NCBI GenBank assembly: GCA_947044365.1
Contig: OX345648.1
Location: 4,846,097 to 4,910,096 of the forward strand
Length of the DNA: 64,000 bases
From: Petrosia ficiformis
Taxonomy: Eukaryota > Porifera > Demospongiae > Haplosclerida > Petrosiidae
Direction of reading: 5' to 3'
Positions 37,029-48,105 of this stretch are shown in pieces. The stretch's first letter is position 1. The number at the start of each line of letters is the position of its first letter. The notes beneath the pieces are model-generated. The model had not been told where the DNA came from. It worked only from the letters and a program-made list of their open reading frames with translations, and made no database searches. Position numbers and translations under genes: made by a program.

Positions 37029-38877
37029 TTCATCTTACTTTTGTCTTCTCTTTAGCACTGGCGTTTTTTACTCAAGTCAATGTTCAGGTAGAAGTTATCT
37101 CTCAATTGTGTACTCAAGTCACCTGTTCTCAAATGACAGCTGGTTGCCAGTAAGTTCAAATCATTCCAATCTCTGTCTGTCTTTCTCTGTGTCTCTCTGT
37201 CTCTCTATCAACCAATCTCTCTATCTATCTATCTTTCTTTCCTCTAGGACATTTGAAATTGAATCAGATAAAAAGAAAAAAGCTAAGATGCATGCTAAGC
37301 AATACATTGACACAGTAATGACTAATATACAAAAACAGTTGGAAAATGAGCACATCTTTCCTACAAAATTTGGTGAGTCTTATTCTCCTTTAGTCAAACA
37401 CTTCTATCTATCCATTCCATCTATATATGTTTCATTCCCTCATTTTATCTATCCATTCCATCTATATATGTTTCATTCCCTCATTTTATCTATCCATTCC
37501 ATCTATATATGTTTCATTCCCTCATTTTATCTATCCATTCCATCTATATATGTTTCATTCCCTCATTTTATCTATCCATTCCATCATTCTATCTATCCAT
37601 TCCATCACTCTATCTATCCATTATCCATTCCATCATTCTATCTATCCATTATCCATTCCATCATTCTATCTATCCATTATCCATTCCATCACTCTATCTA
37701 TCCATTCCATCATTCTATCTATCCATTCCATCATTCTATCTATCCATTCCAGAATTCTATCTATCCAATCCATCACTCTATCTATCCATTCCGTCATTCT
37801 ATCTATCCATTCCAGAATTCTATCTATCCAATCCATCACTCTATCTATCCATTCCGTCATTCTATCTATCCATTCCATCATTCTATCCATTCCATCATTC
37901 TATCTATCCAATCCATCACTCTATCTATCCATTCCATCATTCTAATCCATTCCATCATTCTATCCATTCCATCATTCTATCTATCCAATCCATCATTCTA
38001 TGTATCCATTCCATCATTCTATCTATCCATTCCATCACTGTATCTGTCCAACCCATCATATTCTATCCATTCCATCATTCTATCTATCCATTCCATCACT
38101 GTATCTGTCCAACCCATCATATTCTATCCATTCCATCATTCTATCTATCCATTCCATCATTCTATCTATCCATTCCATCACTGTATCTGTCCAATCCATC
38201 ATATTCTATCTATCCATTCCATCATTCTATCTATCCATTCCATCACTGTATCTGTCCAATCCATCATATTCTATCCAATCCATCACTCTATCTATCCAAT
38301 CCATCATTCTATCTATCCATTCCATCACTGTATCTGTCCATTCCATCATTCTATCTATCCATTCCATCACTGTATCTGTCCATTCCATCATTCTATCTAT
38401 CCATTCCATCATTCTATCTATCCATTCCATCATTCTATCTATCCATTCCATCACTGTATCTGTCCAATCCATCATATTCTATCCATTCCATCATTCTATT
38501 CATAATTCATATAATTATGTATTCATTCATTAATAAATATATTTATTAATTGTTCCATTTGTCCTCTAGGCTTGGAATTTCCTTATGATTTCGTTCAAAT
38601 AGTCCGTAAAATATTTCGTCAATACTTCATCATATTCGCTCATATTTATTTTCATCATTTCTTGGAATTCAAGCGCCTGCAACTTCACGATGGTCTAAAC
38701 ACATTATTTCTACATTTTACTTACTTCGTAACAGAATTCTCATTAATTGATCCAAAAGAATTATCAATTCTTGAGGACCTAGTAGAAAGATTAAGGCTAA
38801 ATGAATTAGCTTTAGCTCAACGACCTAGAAGTGATGACTACACAGAATCATATCTTGTGCCAACATCAAAACCATGA
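29284..38877 (+). CDS. MOB kinase activator (MOB2-like core, MOB1-like N-terminus)
   Basis: Exons: 29284-29300 (MSFLF plus two bases, donor gtgagt), 36776-36936, 37056-37149, 37248-37372, 38570-38877; all phases match and the sum is 234 aa (human MOB1 216, MOB2 237). MOB proteins bind and activate NDR/LATS kinases in Hippo-type signalling. Visible family motifs: MSFLFSSRSEKK at the N-terminus (MOB1 begins MSFLFGSRS), YFLEPDAI, LPPSTDIHEWLATN, the zinc ligands CTQVTC and HIYFHH, QYIDTVM, FPTKFG and LIDPKE. The FPTK, LNTL and DPKE stretches are closest to MOB2 as I recall it, so the subfamily is uncertain. Exon 1 was chosen because its ATG is followed at once by a consensus donor whose phase fits and whose peptide matches MOB1. 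The 7.5-kb first intron is unusually long here, and intron 4 is a 21-bp minisatellite. Confidence 0.9.
30540..31510 (+). repeat. Tandem repeat of about 90-120 bp (GAGGGTGTTGTAGTTAATG)
   Basis: About ten diverged units containing GAGGGTGTTGTAGTTAATG, CACTTAGCATTCTTGTCT and CCTCTAGTCTCAATGG; some units are inverted or truncated at the left edge (30560-30800). Confidence 0.75.
33190..33780 (+). repeat. Tandem repeat of about 95-110 bp, six units
   Basis: Units contain GATGTATCTAGTCACATGGA and GATCACATGATAGTTTCTG and ACATTGATGTTCACAA. Units three to five are nearly identical. Confidence 0.8.
33906..34122. repeat. Family D repeat (GTTTTTGATAA ends), representative copy
   Basis: About 215 bp with 11-bp inverted ends GTTTTTGATAA and conserved GGGCCAAATTGGCTCA and GCGCCATATGAGC blocks. 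Other copies at about 11216-11440, 26670-26830 and 29965-30175. Confidence 0.6.
34837..35105 (+). repeat. 89-bp tandem repeat, three units
   Basis: Each unit begins CAACCCAGCCCGAGATTGTG or near it and ends CCTGTTCCCCATATG; the third unit has a few substitutions. Confidence 0.85.
35488..35788 (+). repeat. Tandem repeat of about 48-60 bp (ACATGTACATGTATGTACAC)
   Basis: Six units of ACATGTACATGTATGTACAC plus CTACATATATACAAGTACA; open in several frames, not coding. Confidence 0.8.
35941..36018 (+). repeat. (CA)n / (GCAC)n microsatellite
   Basis: ACGCAC and CACACA units immediately left of the hAT element. Confidence 0.85.
36050..36354. mobile_element. Non-autonomous hAT-type element with 8-bp target duplication
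   Basis: The ends are a perfect 14-bp inverted repeat, TAGGGATGGGCAAT. The flanking octamer gtaaacat is present at 36042-36049 and again at 36355-36362. An 8-bp duplication and this end sequence are typical of hAT transposons. The 305-bp interior is non-coding and full of CACGATTATCACGA-like repeats. Confidence 0.85.
36953..37024 (+). repeat. (CT)n microsatellite at a MOB acceptor
   Basis: About 36 CT units between exons 2 and 3; it forms an extended pyrimidine tract before the acceptor at 37054-37055. Confidence 0.9.
37395..38500 (+). repeat. 21-bp minisatellite filling MOB intron 4
   Basis: Units of TCTATCTATCCATTCCATCAT with variants (ATCACTG, GTCATTC, AGAATTC, TATATATG). About 50 units; 21 is a multiple of three, giving long false reading frames on both strands. 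Confidence 0.9.
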
Positions 38878-39356
38878 TCTAAATCATAAAATATATATCT
38901 ATGTATGTGCATGGATACATATACATGTATGTTGTATCTATGTATCTATGTATGTAACTATGTATGTATGTAAGCATGTATGTATGTATGTTCATTATTT
39001 TCTATTAGAAGTTTCAATAGAGTGTGTACATATGAATCAATGATTGCTATATCTAGTGTAGTCTCAAAATCTGTGATAAATTTTTTCATTCCTTCAAATT
39101 TTTGGCGATTATCTTTGTTTTTTTTTTCTAATTAAATTATCGTTATTATTATTTTCAGATTCTCAAATTCTTATAATTATACTGATTTTTTTTACTAAAA
39201 TTACAAGCTGTTGTTAGTGTACATAACCAGTAGCCCATAAGAAGTAAGAACTTCTTAGGAGCTCCTGACATAACAAAAATCAGTAAATATCACATTCTCA
39301 AACCAGATATGTGAACAACTTGGGTTTGAGACTGTGAATGTCCACAATCTAAGTCA

Positions 39357-39905
39357 ATAAATATTATGGTCTCTAACACCAGTATGAGTCTGCAAGAGAG
39401 CTTGAGTTTGAGACTGCACTCCAAACACAGATAAGCCAGTAATCTCTAACACCAGTATGAGTCTGCAAAAGAACTTGGGTTTGAGGCCGTGAATATCCAC
39501 AATCCCAAGTAAGTAAATATACAACACCAGTACGAGTCTGCAAAAGAACTTAGGTTTGAGACTGTGAATACACGATGATTTGTCACAATCCCAAGTAAGT
39601 AAATATCCAACACCAGTATGAGTCTGCAAAAGACCTTAGGTTTGAGACTGTGAATACACAATCCCAAGTAAGTAAATATCCAACACCAGTATGAGTCTGC
39701 AAAAGAACTTAGGTTTGAGACTGTGAATATCCACAGTCCCAAGTAAGTAAATATCCAACACCAGTATGAGTCTGCAAAAGAAATTAGGTTTGAGACTGTG
39801 AATATCCAACACCAGTATGAGTCTGCAAAAGAACTTAGGTTTGAGACTGTGAATATCCACAATCCCAAGTAAGTAAATATCCAACATCAGTATGAGTCTG
39901 CAAAA
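39357..39905 (-). repeat. Tandem repeat of about 40-90 bp, seven to eight units
   Basis: Units contain ACACCAGTATGAGTCTGCAA and AGGTTTGAGACTGTGAATA; lengths vary through internal deletion. Minus-strand frames reading 'CRLILVLDIY' repeatedly are artefacts of this repeat. Confidence 0.8.
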
Positions 39906-40247
39906 GAACTGAGACTCAAACATAGTTAAAGATCTGTTGGTCATTTATTAAGGATAGTATAGTAGTTATATTACACATTCAAAATAGTATAATACTTATA
40001 CAAACCACAAAATACAATAATTTCATGCTTGAGTAGGAACAAAAACATCCTGATATAACCCTAACAATGTCAGTACTCCTAACATAATTCTTATATCATG
40101 AGACTATATAAATGTAACATAATTTCGTGACTTCTTGAACAACCAATCTGTTTATCAGGCAATCATCTGAACCAAAACCAGTATTTAAATTTCTGACCAT
40201 TGATATCATAATTACAACCATAATACATATAATATTATACTACACAC

Positions 40248-40278
40248 AGGAGCTTATGAGCGCTGCTCATAAGCTCCT
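40248..40278. repeat. Perfect 14-bp-stem hairpin 3' of PGPEP1
   Basis: AGGAGCTTATGAGC, loop GCT, then the exact inverse. It lies 130 bp past the PGPEP1 stop. Confidence 0.8.
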
Positions 40279-40407
40279 TTAACACATTATATACAATTAT
40301 TACTAAACTATGAATTGAAAATGATCTTAACTTATAAAAACTAAAAACTCAATTACAAACCACATTACTAGAGTGGTTAAATGATATAAAACCGAATATA
40401 CAAAGTT

Positions 40408-41013
40408 TTATAGCTGTTCCATATGTTCGAGAAGAGTTTCAATTATATTTTTCAAACCACGGGCGAGTTGATCTTGAGAATAAGGGTTGTCCAGCGGTGG
40501 TACGTGTACAAAAATAACCGGCGCCTTTTGTAACTGGAGTGACGTGTAATATATGAAATCACATAGGTATTGACCAGCATCTTCGGAAGTTTCAAACCTC
40601 ACATCCGGTTGTTTCAAACTTACATTTTTACATACTTCTTCAGCGTTAAATATAGTTGTGATTACATCTGAGCTTCCCTTTACACAGACGCCATTAGCTG
40701 GTGTTTGGGAAGCCACATCTGGTAAAAAATATCCTACATTGCTACCATTTTTCTCAATTTTGATGCAATCATATGGAGATACACCAACATGAACACATAA
40801 CTTAGGTTTGACTTCTTCCCAGACCTTAGGAATCTCTTTACTCACTACTTCATATACAACAGGTATTTCTCGAATTTCTAAATGAACTTCTTCTCCTCTG
40901 TGTTTAACACCAATACCAGCTAACTCTTGCACAGCTACCCAACTTGCATTCACCCGGTGATGATGAAATGGACCAAATCCAGTTACTAAAACAGTACTAT
41001 TTTCTCCAGCCAT
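40408..41013 (-). CDS. PGPEP1: Pyroglutamyl-peptidase I (single exon)
   Basis: An intronless 201-aa frame, close to the human enzyme (209 aa). It is a cytosolic cysteine peptidase (family C15) that removes N-terminal pyroglutamate from peptides. Seen: TGFGPF at the N-terminus; Glu87 in IKIEKNG; the nucleophile Cys151 in SEDAGQYLCDF; His170 in IFVHVPP. These correspond to human Glu85, Cys149 and His168 with a constant offset of two, so the triad is intact and the enzyme should be active. It lies 148 bp downstream of the M1AP stop on the same strand and converges with MOB. Lack of introns among multi-exon neighbours could mean an old retrocopy or intron loss; the intact frame argues for a working gene. 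Confidence 0.95.
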   Translation of the reverse strand: MAGENSTVLVTGFGPFHHHRVNASWVAVQELAGIGVKHRGEEVHLEIREIPVVYEVVSKEIPKVWEEVKPKLCVHVGVSPYDCIKIEKNGSNVGYFLPDVASQTPANGVCVKGSSDVITTIFNAEEVCKNVSLKQPDVRFETSEDAGQYLCDFIYYTSLQLQKAPVIFVHVPPLDNPYSQDQLARGLKNIIETLLEHMEQL

Positions 41014-41161
41014 CTTGATTCGACTGTCAATAACTGACTGTTAGGGTGTGGCCTACACTCAGCAAACAATAATTATTTGCACATAATTATATAATTATTT
41101 TGTTAATGGTGATAATTAATATTAATAGTTAATTACTAATGTGTCAAATAATGAATATTAA

Positions 41162-43384
41162 TTAATTACTGATGTTATCACCACCATACACAAATCCTCC
41201 TCTCATTATACGAGCTCTCTTGGGTCCCAAACTCCGCCCTCCTCTTGTAGCATTTGATGATACACTCTTCTAAAGACAAATAGATAATGTCACTCATGTA
41301 TTATGCATTTCAAATTCCTTAACAATAGCTGGATAATTTATCAAAATCATCCAATTTTGGATGATTTTTTTGATTTTTAAAAATCATCCAAATTTGAATG
41401 ATTTATCAAAATTATTAAATTCATCCAAATTTGGATGATTTATCAAAATTATTAAATTCATCCAAATTTGGATGATTTATCAAAATTACTAAAATCATCC
41501 AAAATTGGATGATTTATCAAATTATTAAAATCATCCAAATTTGGATGAAAGTAAGTAAAGCATTAAAAACTCGAATTCGAGAGAATACTAAAATGCTCAC
41601 AGTTCTAACAGATAATATTATTGATCAAAACTACTTCACAAACATAATAAGGACATCATTATCTAACTCTAGAAACAGTTTTGGCTCAATCTGAAATGAT
41701 CGATTTTGCTATGAAAAAATCAATACCAAGGCAGGGTAAAAATTCGAATTCCGAGAGAATACTAAAATGCTCATGGTTCTAACAGATAATATTGTTGATT
41801 AAAACCATTTCACAAACATAGTAAGGACATCATTATTTAACTCTAGCAAATTTTTCAGACAAATCTGAAATGATTGATTTTTCAATCCAAAATCAAATAT
41901 ATATAAAACTAAATTATAACTAAAACCAGATACCCTAACTAAAACAACACTAGAAATCGTTATAATATCATAACCAAAACAAACTAAACACACATACTGA
42001 TACAATCCCAGTTGATTTTCGTTTAGCTGTAGAACTAACTCCCTGTCCACTTCCTCCTCCTCTTCCTCTTCGTTGACTTCCTCGGGACAACTGAACTCGT
42101 CTTTGAGATGTGTTAGACAGTACAACATGTAGGTTTGAATGCATAAGCAGAGGATTGTATGTCTCAAAGGAATCAAGCTACGTATATACAATATAATTAT
42201 GTGCACATTGAGATTATTAACTATGAGGCAGTTAGTATTGTCCCAGTACACACATATTATCTAACAAGAATGACTGCGACTGAAGTCAGATACAGGAATG
42301 ATAGATAGACAAGTGATATATGGATAGATAGATATGCAAGGGATGGATGTCTGCATATATAGTACATACATATAAAAATAGTTCTTCAGTAACACTATTA
42401 GCGCTTTTACTTATATTTCCACATTGAAAACCTAGCTACATACATGCACCTTATTCAGTGATTCTCCCATTGTGTCCAGAATATCTGAAGAAGGTTGTTC
42501 AAAGTCTCCTCTACCTTCCAAATCAACTGGTAACAACAGTTCATTCACAACCACAGACTATAGTATGTATGATGAGACATGAGACATGAGATATTATGGT
42601 GAAAGCAAGTAGTGTTCTGCCCACACTGTGTCACCATTCAGCATGAACTAACCACCACTCGGCAATTTACTTTACAGTGACTTACCAGTGTTCTGCCCAG
42701 GATGTTTAGAGTATTGGTTGGATTTTAACCTGCTGTTTACCTAGTATTTACTTATTTCTGTCTCAGTAGAGAGGTGGTTAATTCATCTGAGTGGTGATTA
42801 ATTCTTATATATATTAACAAACATGATACTGATACTCGGATTGGTATCAGTATCAGTCCGAATATCAATTATTGGTGCATCACTAGGTAGGTGTTCATAT
42901 CACTACACTAAAGCACTTCATTGATACACTAAACCCAAGATCAAGCTAAAGGTCATTCCATTCACTATGACCTCAAAAGCATGTCCATAGTATGTTAAAT
43001 TGAGTTACAGTATAATCATGTATTAACCTTATTACATTAAACTATACACTATATGTAAACACAACCCAAGTTTAATGTCATTGTGAATGTGAACAGATTT
43101 TACAGCCTGAGTGGCCTTGGTACAGAGGTGACTGTACTGTCAGTCATGGTATACAACAGTGACCATATGTATTCCACATCTTTAATTCTGCACTGAGTTA
43201 CCTTTAGTAAGAGAGATGATGGACTAGAAGATGGAAAAAGAAGAAAGTGACCCCTGGATTCTGTAGATGTGATATCAGTACACACAATAAGAGCTTGATC
43301 CTAATAAAATAATTATGTACAATTATGAACTAAACATTATTATATACGCATACTTAGTATCCACCAATATGTATGAATACATGC

Positions 43385-43415
<31 letters not shown>

Positions 43416-46400
43416 CGTGTATGTATGTATGTATGTATGTATGTATGTATGTATGTATGTATGTATGTACGTGTATGTATGTATGTATGTAAGTGTGTAT
43501 TTGTGTATGTATGTATGTGTTTATGTATGTATGTATGTATGTATGTATGTATGTATGTATGTATGTATGTATGTACGTACGTGTATGTATGTATGTATGT
43601 ATGTATGTATGTATGTATGTATGTGTTTATCTGTGTATGTATGTATGTGTTTATGTATGTATGTATGTATGTGTGTGTATGTATGTATGTATGTATGTGT
43701 TTATCTGTGTATGTATGTATGTATGTATGTATGTATGTATGTATGTATGTATGTATGTACGTGTATGTATGTATGTATGTAAGTGTGTATTTGTGTATGT
43801 ATGTATGTGTTTATGTATGTATGTATGTATGTATGTATGTATGTATGTATGTATGTATGTACGTACGTGTATGTATGTATGTATGTATGTATGTATGTAT
43901 GTGTGTGTATGTATGTATGTATGTATATAATTATGTATGTATGTATGCATGTATGTATGTATGTACTATGTAGGTACATACATACATATGCATGCATAAA
44001 ACAGTTACCAGACCAGATCCATAATCAATTCACAATTACCGTCGAAGAACATGAACAAGAATGTCGCATGGGCTTCAGTACCATACATATGTATGTATAT
44101 GCACATACGTGTAGTATGTATATTGTGTATGTATGTAGGTATGTATCATGTATGTATGCATATGATGTAATATAACTACAGTATGTATATATGTATGTAT
44201 GTATGTATGTAGTACTATGTACGTATGTATATATGGATGTATGTACATACATAAGTAATTGTGTGTACCCTTGTCAGTAATTTATGGACGTACTTTTTCT
44301 CTCAGCTGATGACAAAGAGCTTGAAAGTTCTGTTGATTACTCTCCAATTCTTCCCATTCCAATTTCCAACATGATGTAGGTCTTACTAGTAATGGCATCC
44401 CATAAATCACAGACTCACACACACCACTACATGCCACAGAACCCACACCTTTTAGTTTATACACAGGAAGATTACTTGAAGGATTAGAAGAATTCCCACG
44501 ACCGCTTGAACTTGTGAGCTGTCCAAATGCAGGAATGGATCCAGTACTTAATAACTGAAATGAATAATAATATTTGTTAGTGTATGATCACTTTAGACCA
44601 TAGTTTATAACTTCATAGTAATTGATCGAAGGGTTGAAAATTGTAGTGGACTAACACACAGAACAGCAATATGAAAACACTCTCAAAATGTGTTTCAAGA
44701 CCTCGTAAAAAGTAAAGAAATATATATTTTTAAATAAAAGGATATAAAATAAAGTGCCACAAACCTGTTCACCAAATATGGATGATTCTTTCCACTAACT
44801 TAAATCATCCAAATTTGGATGATTTAAGTTAAATGATCTGAACTCTTCAATTAACTAAAGTTACAGTCTATTAGTACAATAAGTTAAAAATCAACTGGTC
44901 AAAAGATAATTAATATATTATATAAGAGTAGTTAATTAGGAAGAAACCCTCCTAATGGTGTTACATTAAGTCCCTAAAAAAAAGAGTGCCCATCAAACTG
45001 GGACTAGTTGATGGGAATGATTAAACTACAACATATATACACACAAGTGTGTATATAAGACCATAGTCCTATCATTCCCATCAACTAGTTCCAGTTTGAT
45101 GGGCACTATTTTTCTGACTTCATTGCTAATAATTATACAATATATGTTTAATTAAATTCTAAATGAGATGATGATTTATCTCTTAAAGCTACACTGTTAC
45201 ATTTATGATGACCTCTAGGGTATACAGCTAATCTAGTACTTACAAAGTTTCCAGTAAATGATGATGGTAGTAAGGATGGATGTATCATTCTCTCTTGTAG
45301 ATCACATTTGAGGACTATTGGTGTGGCAGAACCAGATGAAGGGGAAGGGAGTGTGAGGTGCAGATGCTCACTATCAGTTCCACAATCATGCAACCATGAT
45401 TTCAACATACTCTGTAAGCTCAGAGAATCATTATCACATGTTGTGAGGTCTAATATACTGAGACCTGCAGAAATAAATGTTACCAGAGCTCAATCATACT
45501 CGGTGAGGAATTCTTCTTGCCTCCTACCCTTCTTTCATATATAACATATTAGTATAATATTAAGTTTGAGGTGATCTGTAATGCTCTTTAAGATAGCTGG
45601 TACTTCATTTGAGCACGTGAACTAATAAAAGGATATATTGTACTATACTGCAATACTATGATAGTGACCCTATCCCTGCCTAGCCTATATACATGTACAT
45701 AGTAGTGTTGTTTAGTTTGGCATTAGTGATCAATTTTATGTAGTTATAATTTAATTTGCCTAGTTTCTCAAACATGTAGTTTAATTAACTAAAAGATAAT
45801 ATTAGGCTTACTAAAAGGGTTTTAGTTTTAATTAACTAAAAGTGCCCATTATTGACAAATTTTCATTTTAGTTAGTTATAGTTATTGCAATAGGCCTGTA
45901 TAGTTTCATTAACTAAAATCATATAATATAGTGCCTTACTAAAAAGGGTTTTAGTTTAGTTTGCATGCAATTACTGGCTTAAATAAAGCATGAATATTTA
46001 ATTAAGATGTATTATAAGCTTACTTAGTTCAGATGGACTAGTGGGCATTTGAGATAGTGATTGTGTAATAGATGACACTGGATCTTGCTCAACTTGCAAG
46101 TTTTGTTCAACTAGTTTTTCGGGATCACTAATGCACACTGCTGATATCTTCTTCAAATGTTCCAAATCAAGATGATCTGCTACTCTTTCAATGTATTGCT
46201 GCATCAAGCTTGGTTCTTGAGCTGTGAGGATTATTATATCCACTTGTGAGGGACTTGTGCTTGATGTGGTATTAGAACTTGTACCCTGTGTGTGTATGTG
46301 TGTGTGTGTGTGTGTGTGCGTGTGCGTGTGTGTGTGTGTGTGTACAGGACACTCTTAGATCAGAATCAATACAGAGGTTACTGAACAATGTAGAAGTCAC

Positions 46401-47958
46401 ATCATTATTTGTCAGTTGTGGACTTTAAAACATGACTGTATATCATGTTCATACAGTGACACTTTGGATACAACATATATACGTATGTATGTGTATGTAT
46501 ATGCAGTAACACCTTGGACATAAGGTTATGTACATATGTACGTACATGTATGTACAGTGATGTGTTGGATGCAAAGTGATGTATATGTGAGTGTGTGTGT
46601 GTGTGTGTGTACAGTGACACTCTTAGATCAGTCTCAGATCACTGAACAATGTAGAAGTCACATTATTAATTTTCAGTTGTGGTGTTACCAATGTGTGTAC
46701 CTGTTTTAATGAAAGAGATAGTCTATTAAACTGTGTTAAAGCTTCTTGTATTCCATCCAAAAGACTACTTCGAGTGTGACCTCTATGATCAGATATTAAT
46801 TGACGAGCAAAACTGTCTAGTTCACTCAATGCTGCATGAACACGTGGAAAATTACCTTTCACAGGTTGAAGAGGAAAAAGACACTGTAGAATGACACATT
46901 ATAATATATGTTTATGCTTTATAGCAATTATACATACATACACGACTACATGTACATTATGTATGTAATTATATACCGGTACATATACACATACATAATT
47001 ATATATATATAAGTACATACATAATTATATACATAAGTACATACATAATTATATACATAAGTACATACGTAATTATATACATAAGTACATACATAATTAT
47101 ATACATAAGTACATACATAATTATATACATAAGTACATACATAATTATATACATAAATGTACTTATGTACATATTCATATACCTGTCTGATAGCCTACCT
47201 ACTGAGTAATGCAGTAGATGGTGCTGGCTAATATCAAGAGGATGCTATTTTCACACACAATCTGTTATTTTCTATTTTCTTAATTAAATTTGTACACATT
47301 TTAGTGAAATAAAATACTGAAATAAATGTATGTACTATAGGCAAAGAAAGATGCTGAGACGACTGAAATATACACTTCGTGAAATGTGTACATGCACACA
47401 CAACTGGAGGAATTGGTGAGTGAAGTTTAGGGTCCGTAATTAATATATCCCATAGAAACAAGGACGTGATCTGCCAAATCATAGGGCCAGCTACCTCTGT
47501 TGGAGGGTCTTATGTTAACATATACTTATAACCTTAACTTTCTATGACAGAGGTAACTGGTCCCTATAGATCTATGGTTTGATGGACTATGCCCTTGTCA
47601 CCGTAACATATTAATTACGATACCTAAACTTCAAAAAGTAAGTTCTATTTGATCAGCTGCAGACTACTAAATGTGTGCTTGATGATATATAGCCATGTGT
47701 ATTAATATATGATATACCTCAGTATAACTTCGTAACACAGACAAGGAGAATAAAGGGACTCGACAAGGTCCCATTAGATGTGTCAACATTGTAAGGACAT
47801 TATCTAAAGCATCTTTAATATTCAGACATGTTCCGGCATCCATTGGTGGCTGGAGGTCAATAATAACAGCCCGTGCTGTAGAAAAAGAATTAATATAGTT
47901 GTTCACTTGTTGCAATTATTTCCTGACCTGGTTGCCTGTTAAAAACTTGTCTCTCCAT
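41162..47958 (-). CDS. M1AP: Meiosis 1-associated protein (M1AP), complete 10-exon gene
   Basis: Exons (high to low): 47958-47928, 47875-47718, 46883-46701, 46285-46024, 45464-45244, 44554-44294, 43300-43202, 42557-42450, 42177-42004, 41269-41162. They join to 534 aa; human M1AP is 530. Matching stretches in order: RQPARAVIIDL near the start; LMGPCRVPLFSL; VKGNF; KSWLHDCGTD; LKCDLQERMIHPSLL; GVCESVIYGMPLLVRPTSCW followed by LEWEELESNQQNF; the FETYNPLL region; then a basic Gly/Arg-rich tail (RRGRGGG, KRARIMRGG). In mammals M1AP is a germ-cell protein that works with ZMM crossover factors and is needed for spermatogenesis; no enzymatic domain is known. It is divergently paired with GOLT1 (147 bp between starts). 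Assignment rests on recalled human sequence, but similarity runs through nine of ten exons. Confidence 0.93.
41340..41545. repeat. Array of TCATCCAAATTTGGATGA palindromes in M1AP intron 9
   Basis: Six to seven copies of this 18-bp palindrome or variants, spaced by TTATCAAAATTATTAAA. A further single copy lies at about 44806-44824. Confidence 0.8.
41560..41870 (+). repeat. Direct duplication, unit about 176 bp
   Basis: The block GAGAATACTAAAATGCTCA to GACATCATTAT... occurs at about 41580-41665 and 41755-41840, with about 90% identity by eye. Confidence 0.7.
43385..43965 (+). repeat. (GTAT)n satellite with larger repeat units, M1AP intron 6
   Basis: Long GTAT tract broken by GTACGTGT and GTTTATCTGT blocks that recur at regular distances, so a higher-order duplication (about 300 bp) is visible (43420-43600 resembles 43720-43900). 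Confidence 0.9.
44985..45107. mobile_element. Fold-back MITE in M1AP intron 5
   Basis: The 37-bp ends are inverted repeats with a single mismatch (AGTGCCCATCAAACTGG outermost), separated by about 50 bp that itself contains a small palindrome (ACACACAAGTGTGTAT). The near-identity suggests recent insertion. Confidence 0.7.
46287..46345 (+). repeat. (TG)n microsatellite at an M1AP acceptor
   Basis: On the coding strand it reads (CA)n ending directly in the acceptor AG at 46286-46287, an unusual purine-containing tract before a splice site. Confidence 0.8.
46930..47170 (+). repeat. 24-bp tandem repeat (ATACATAAGTACATACATAA)
   Basis: About seven units in M1AP intron 2, very regular. Confidence 0.85.
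47422..47632. mobile_element. MITE with GAAGTTTAGG ends in M1AP intron 2
   Basis: Imperfect inverted ends of about 25 bp, further inverted blocks inside (about 47470-47510 with 47540-47580), no frame; 211 bp. Confidence 0.55.
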
Positions 47959-48105
47959 TCCAGCAGCAAATTGGAGTCACTGAGCTAGCCCCCGCAATAA
48001 ATAATAAGGCAATGAATTAATTAATTAATTAATGTGGGTGTGGTTTAGGGCGTGAATTTAGGGTGTGGTTTTATGAGGTTTTAAATTTTGGAGACAAAAG
48101 AAAAA
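47959..48105. promoter_or_regulatory. Shared divergent promoter, M1AP / GOLT1
   Basis: Only 147 bp separate the M1AP ATG (47958, -) and the GOLT1 ATG (48106, +). The stretch contains an AATT repeat (about 48013-48033) and GGGTGTGG boxes (about 48035-48070, CACCC boxes on the other strand). No TATA box was seen. With so little space the two genes must share regulatory DNA. Confidence 0.6.

Larger units (their letters stand above)
38878..40407. other. Convergent region between MOB and PGPEP1
   Basis: No gene was seen. It contains a GTAT tract (38900-38990), a tandem repeat (39357-39905) and a 31-bp perfect hairpin (40248-40278). Confidence 0.5.

Noticed and set aside
36916..38549. 529-aa and 346-aa frames of HSIYPF / LSIPSF repeats
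   Set aside because: They run through the CT tract and the 21-bp minisatellite; the MOB exons inside give the real frame.
39354..39944. Minus-strand frames with repeated FFCRLILVLDIY
   Set aside because: Tandem repeat of irregular unit length, open in several frames, no start context or domain.
41799..42251. 150-aa minus-strand frame with an acidic EEEEEEE run
   Set aside because: It overlaps M1AP exon 9 in the wrong frame; the in-phase reading gives the Arg/Gly-rich M1AP tail matching the family.
43315..44252. Frames of MYVC and HTYI repeats on both strands
   Set aside because: GTAT microsatellite in M1AP intron 6.
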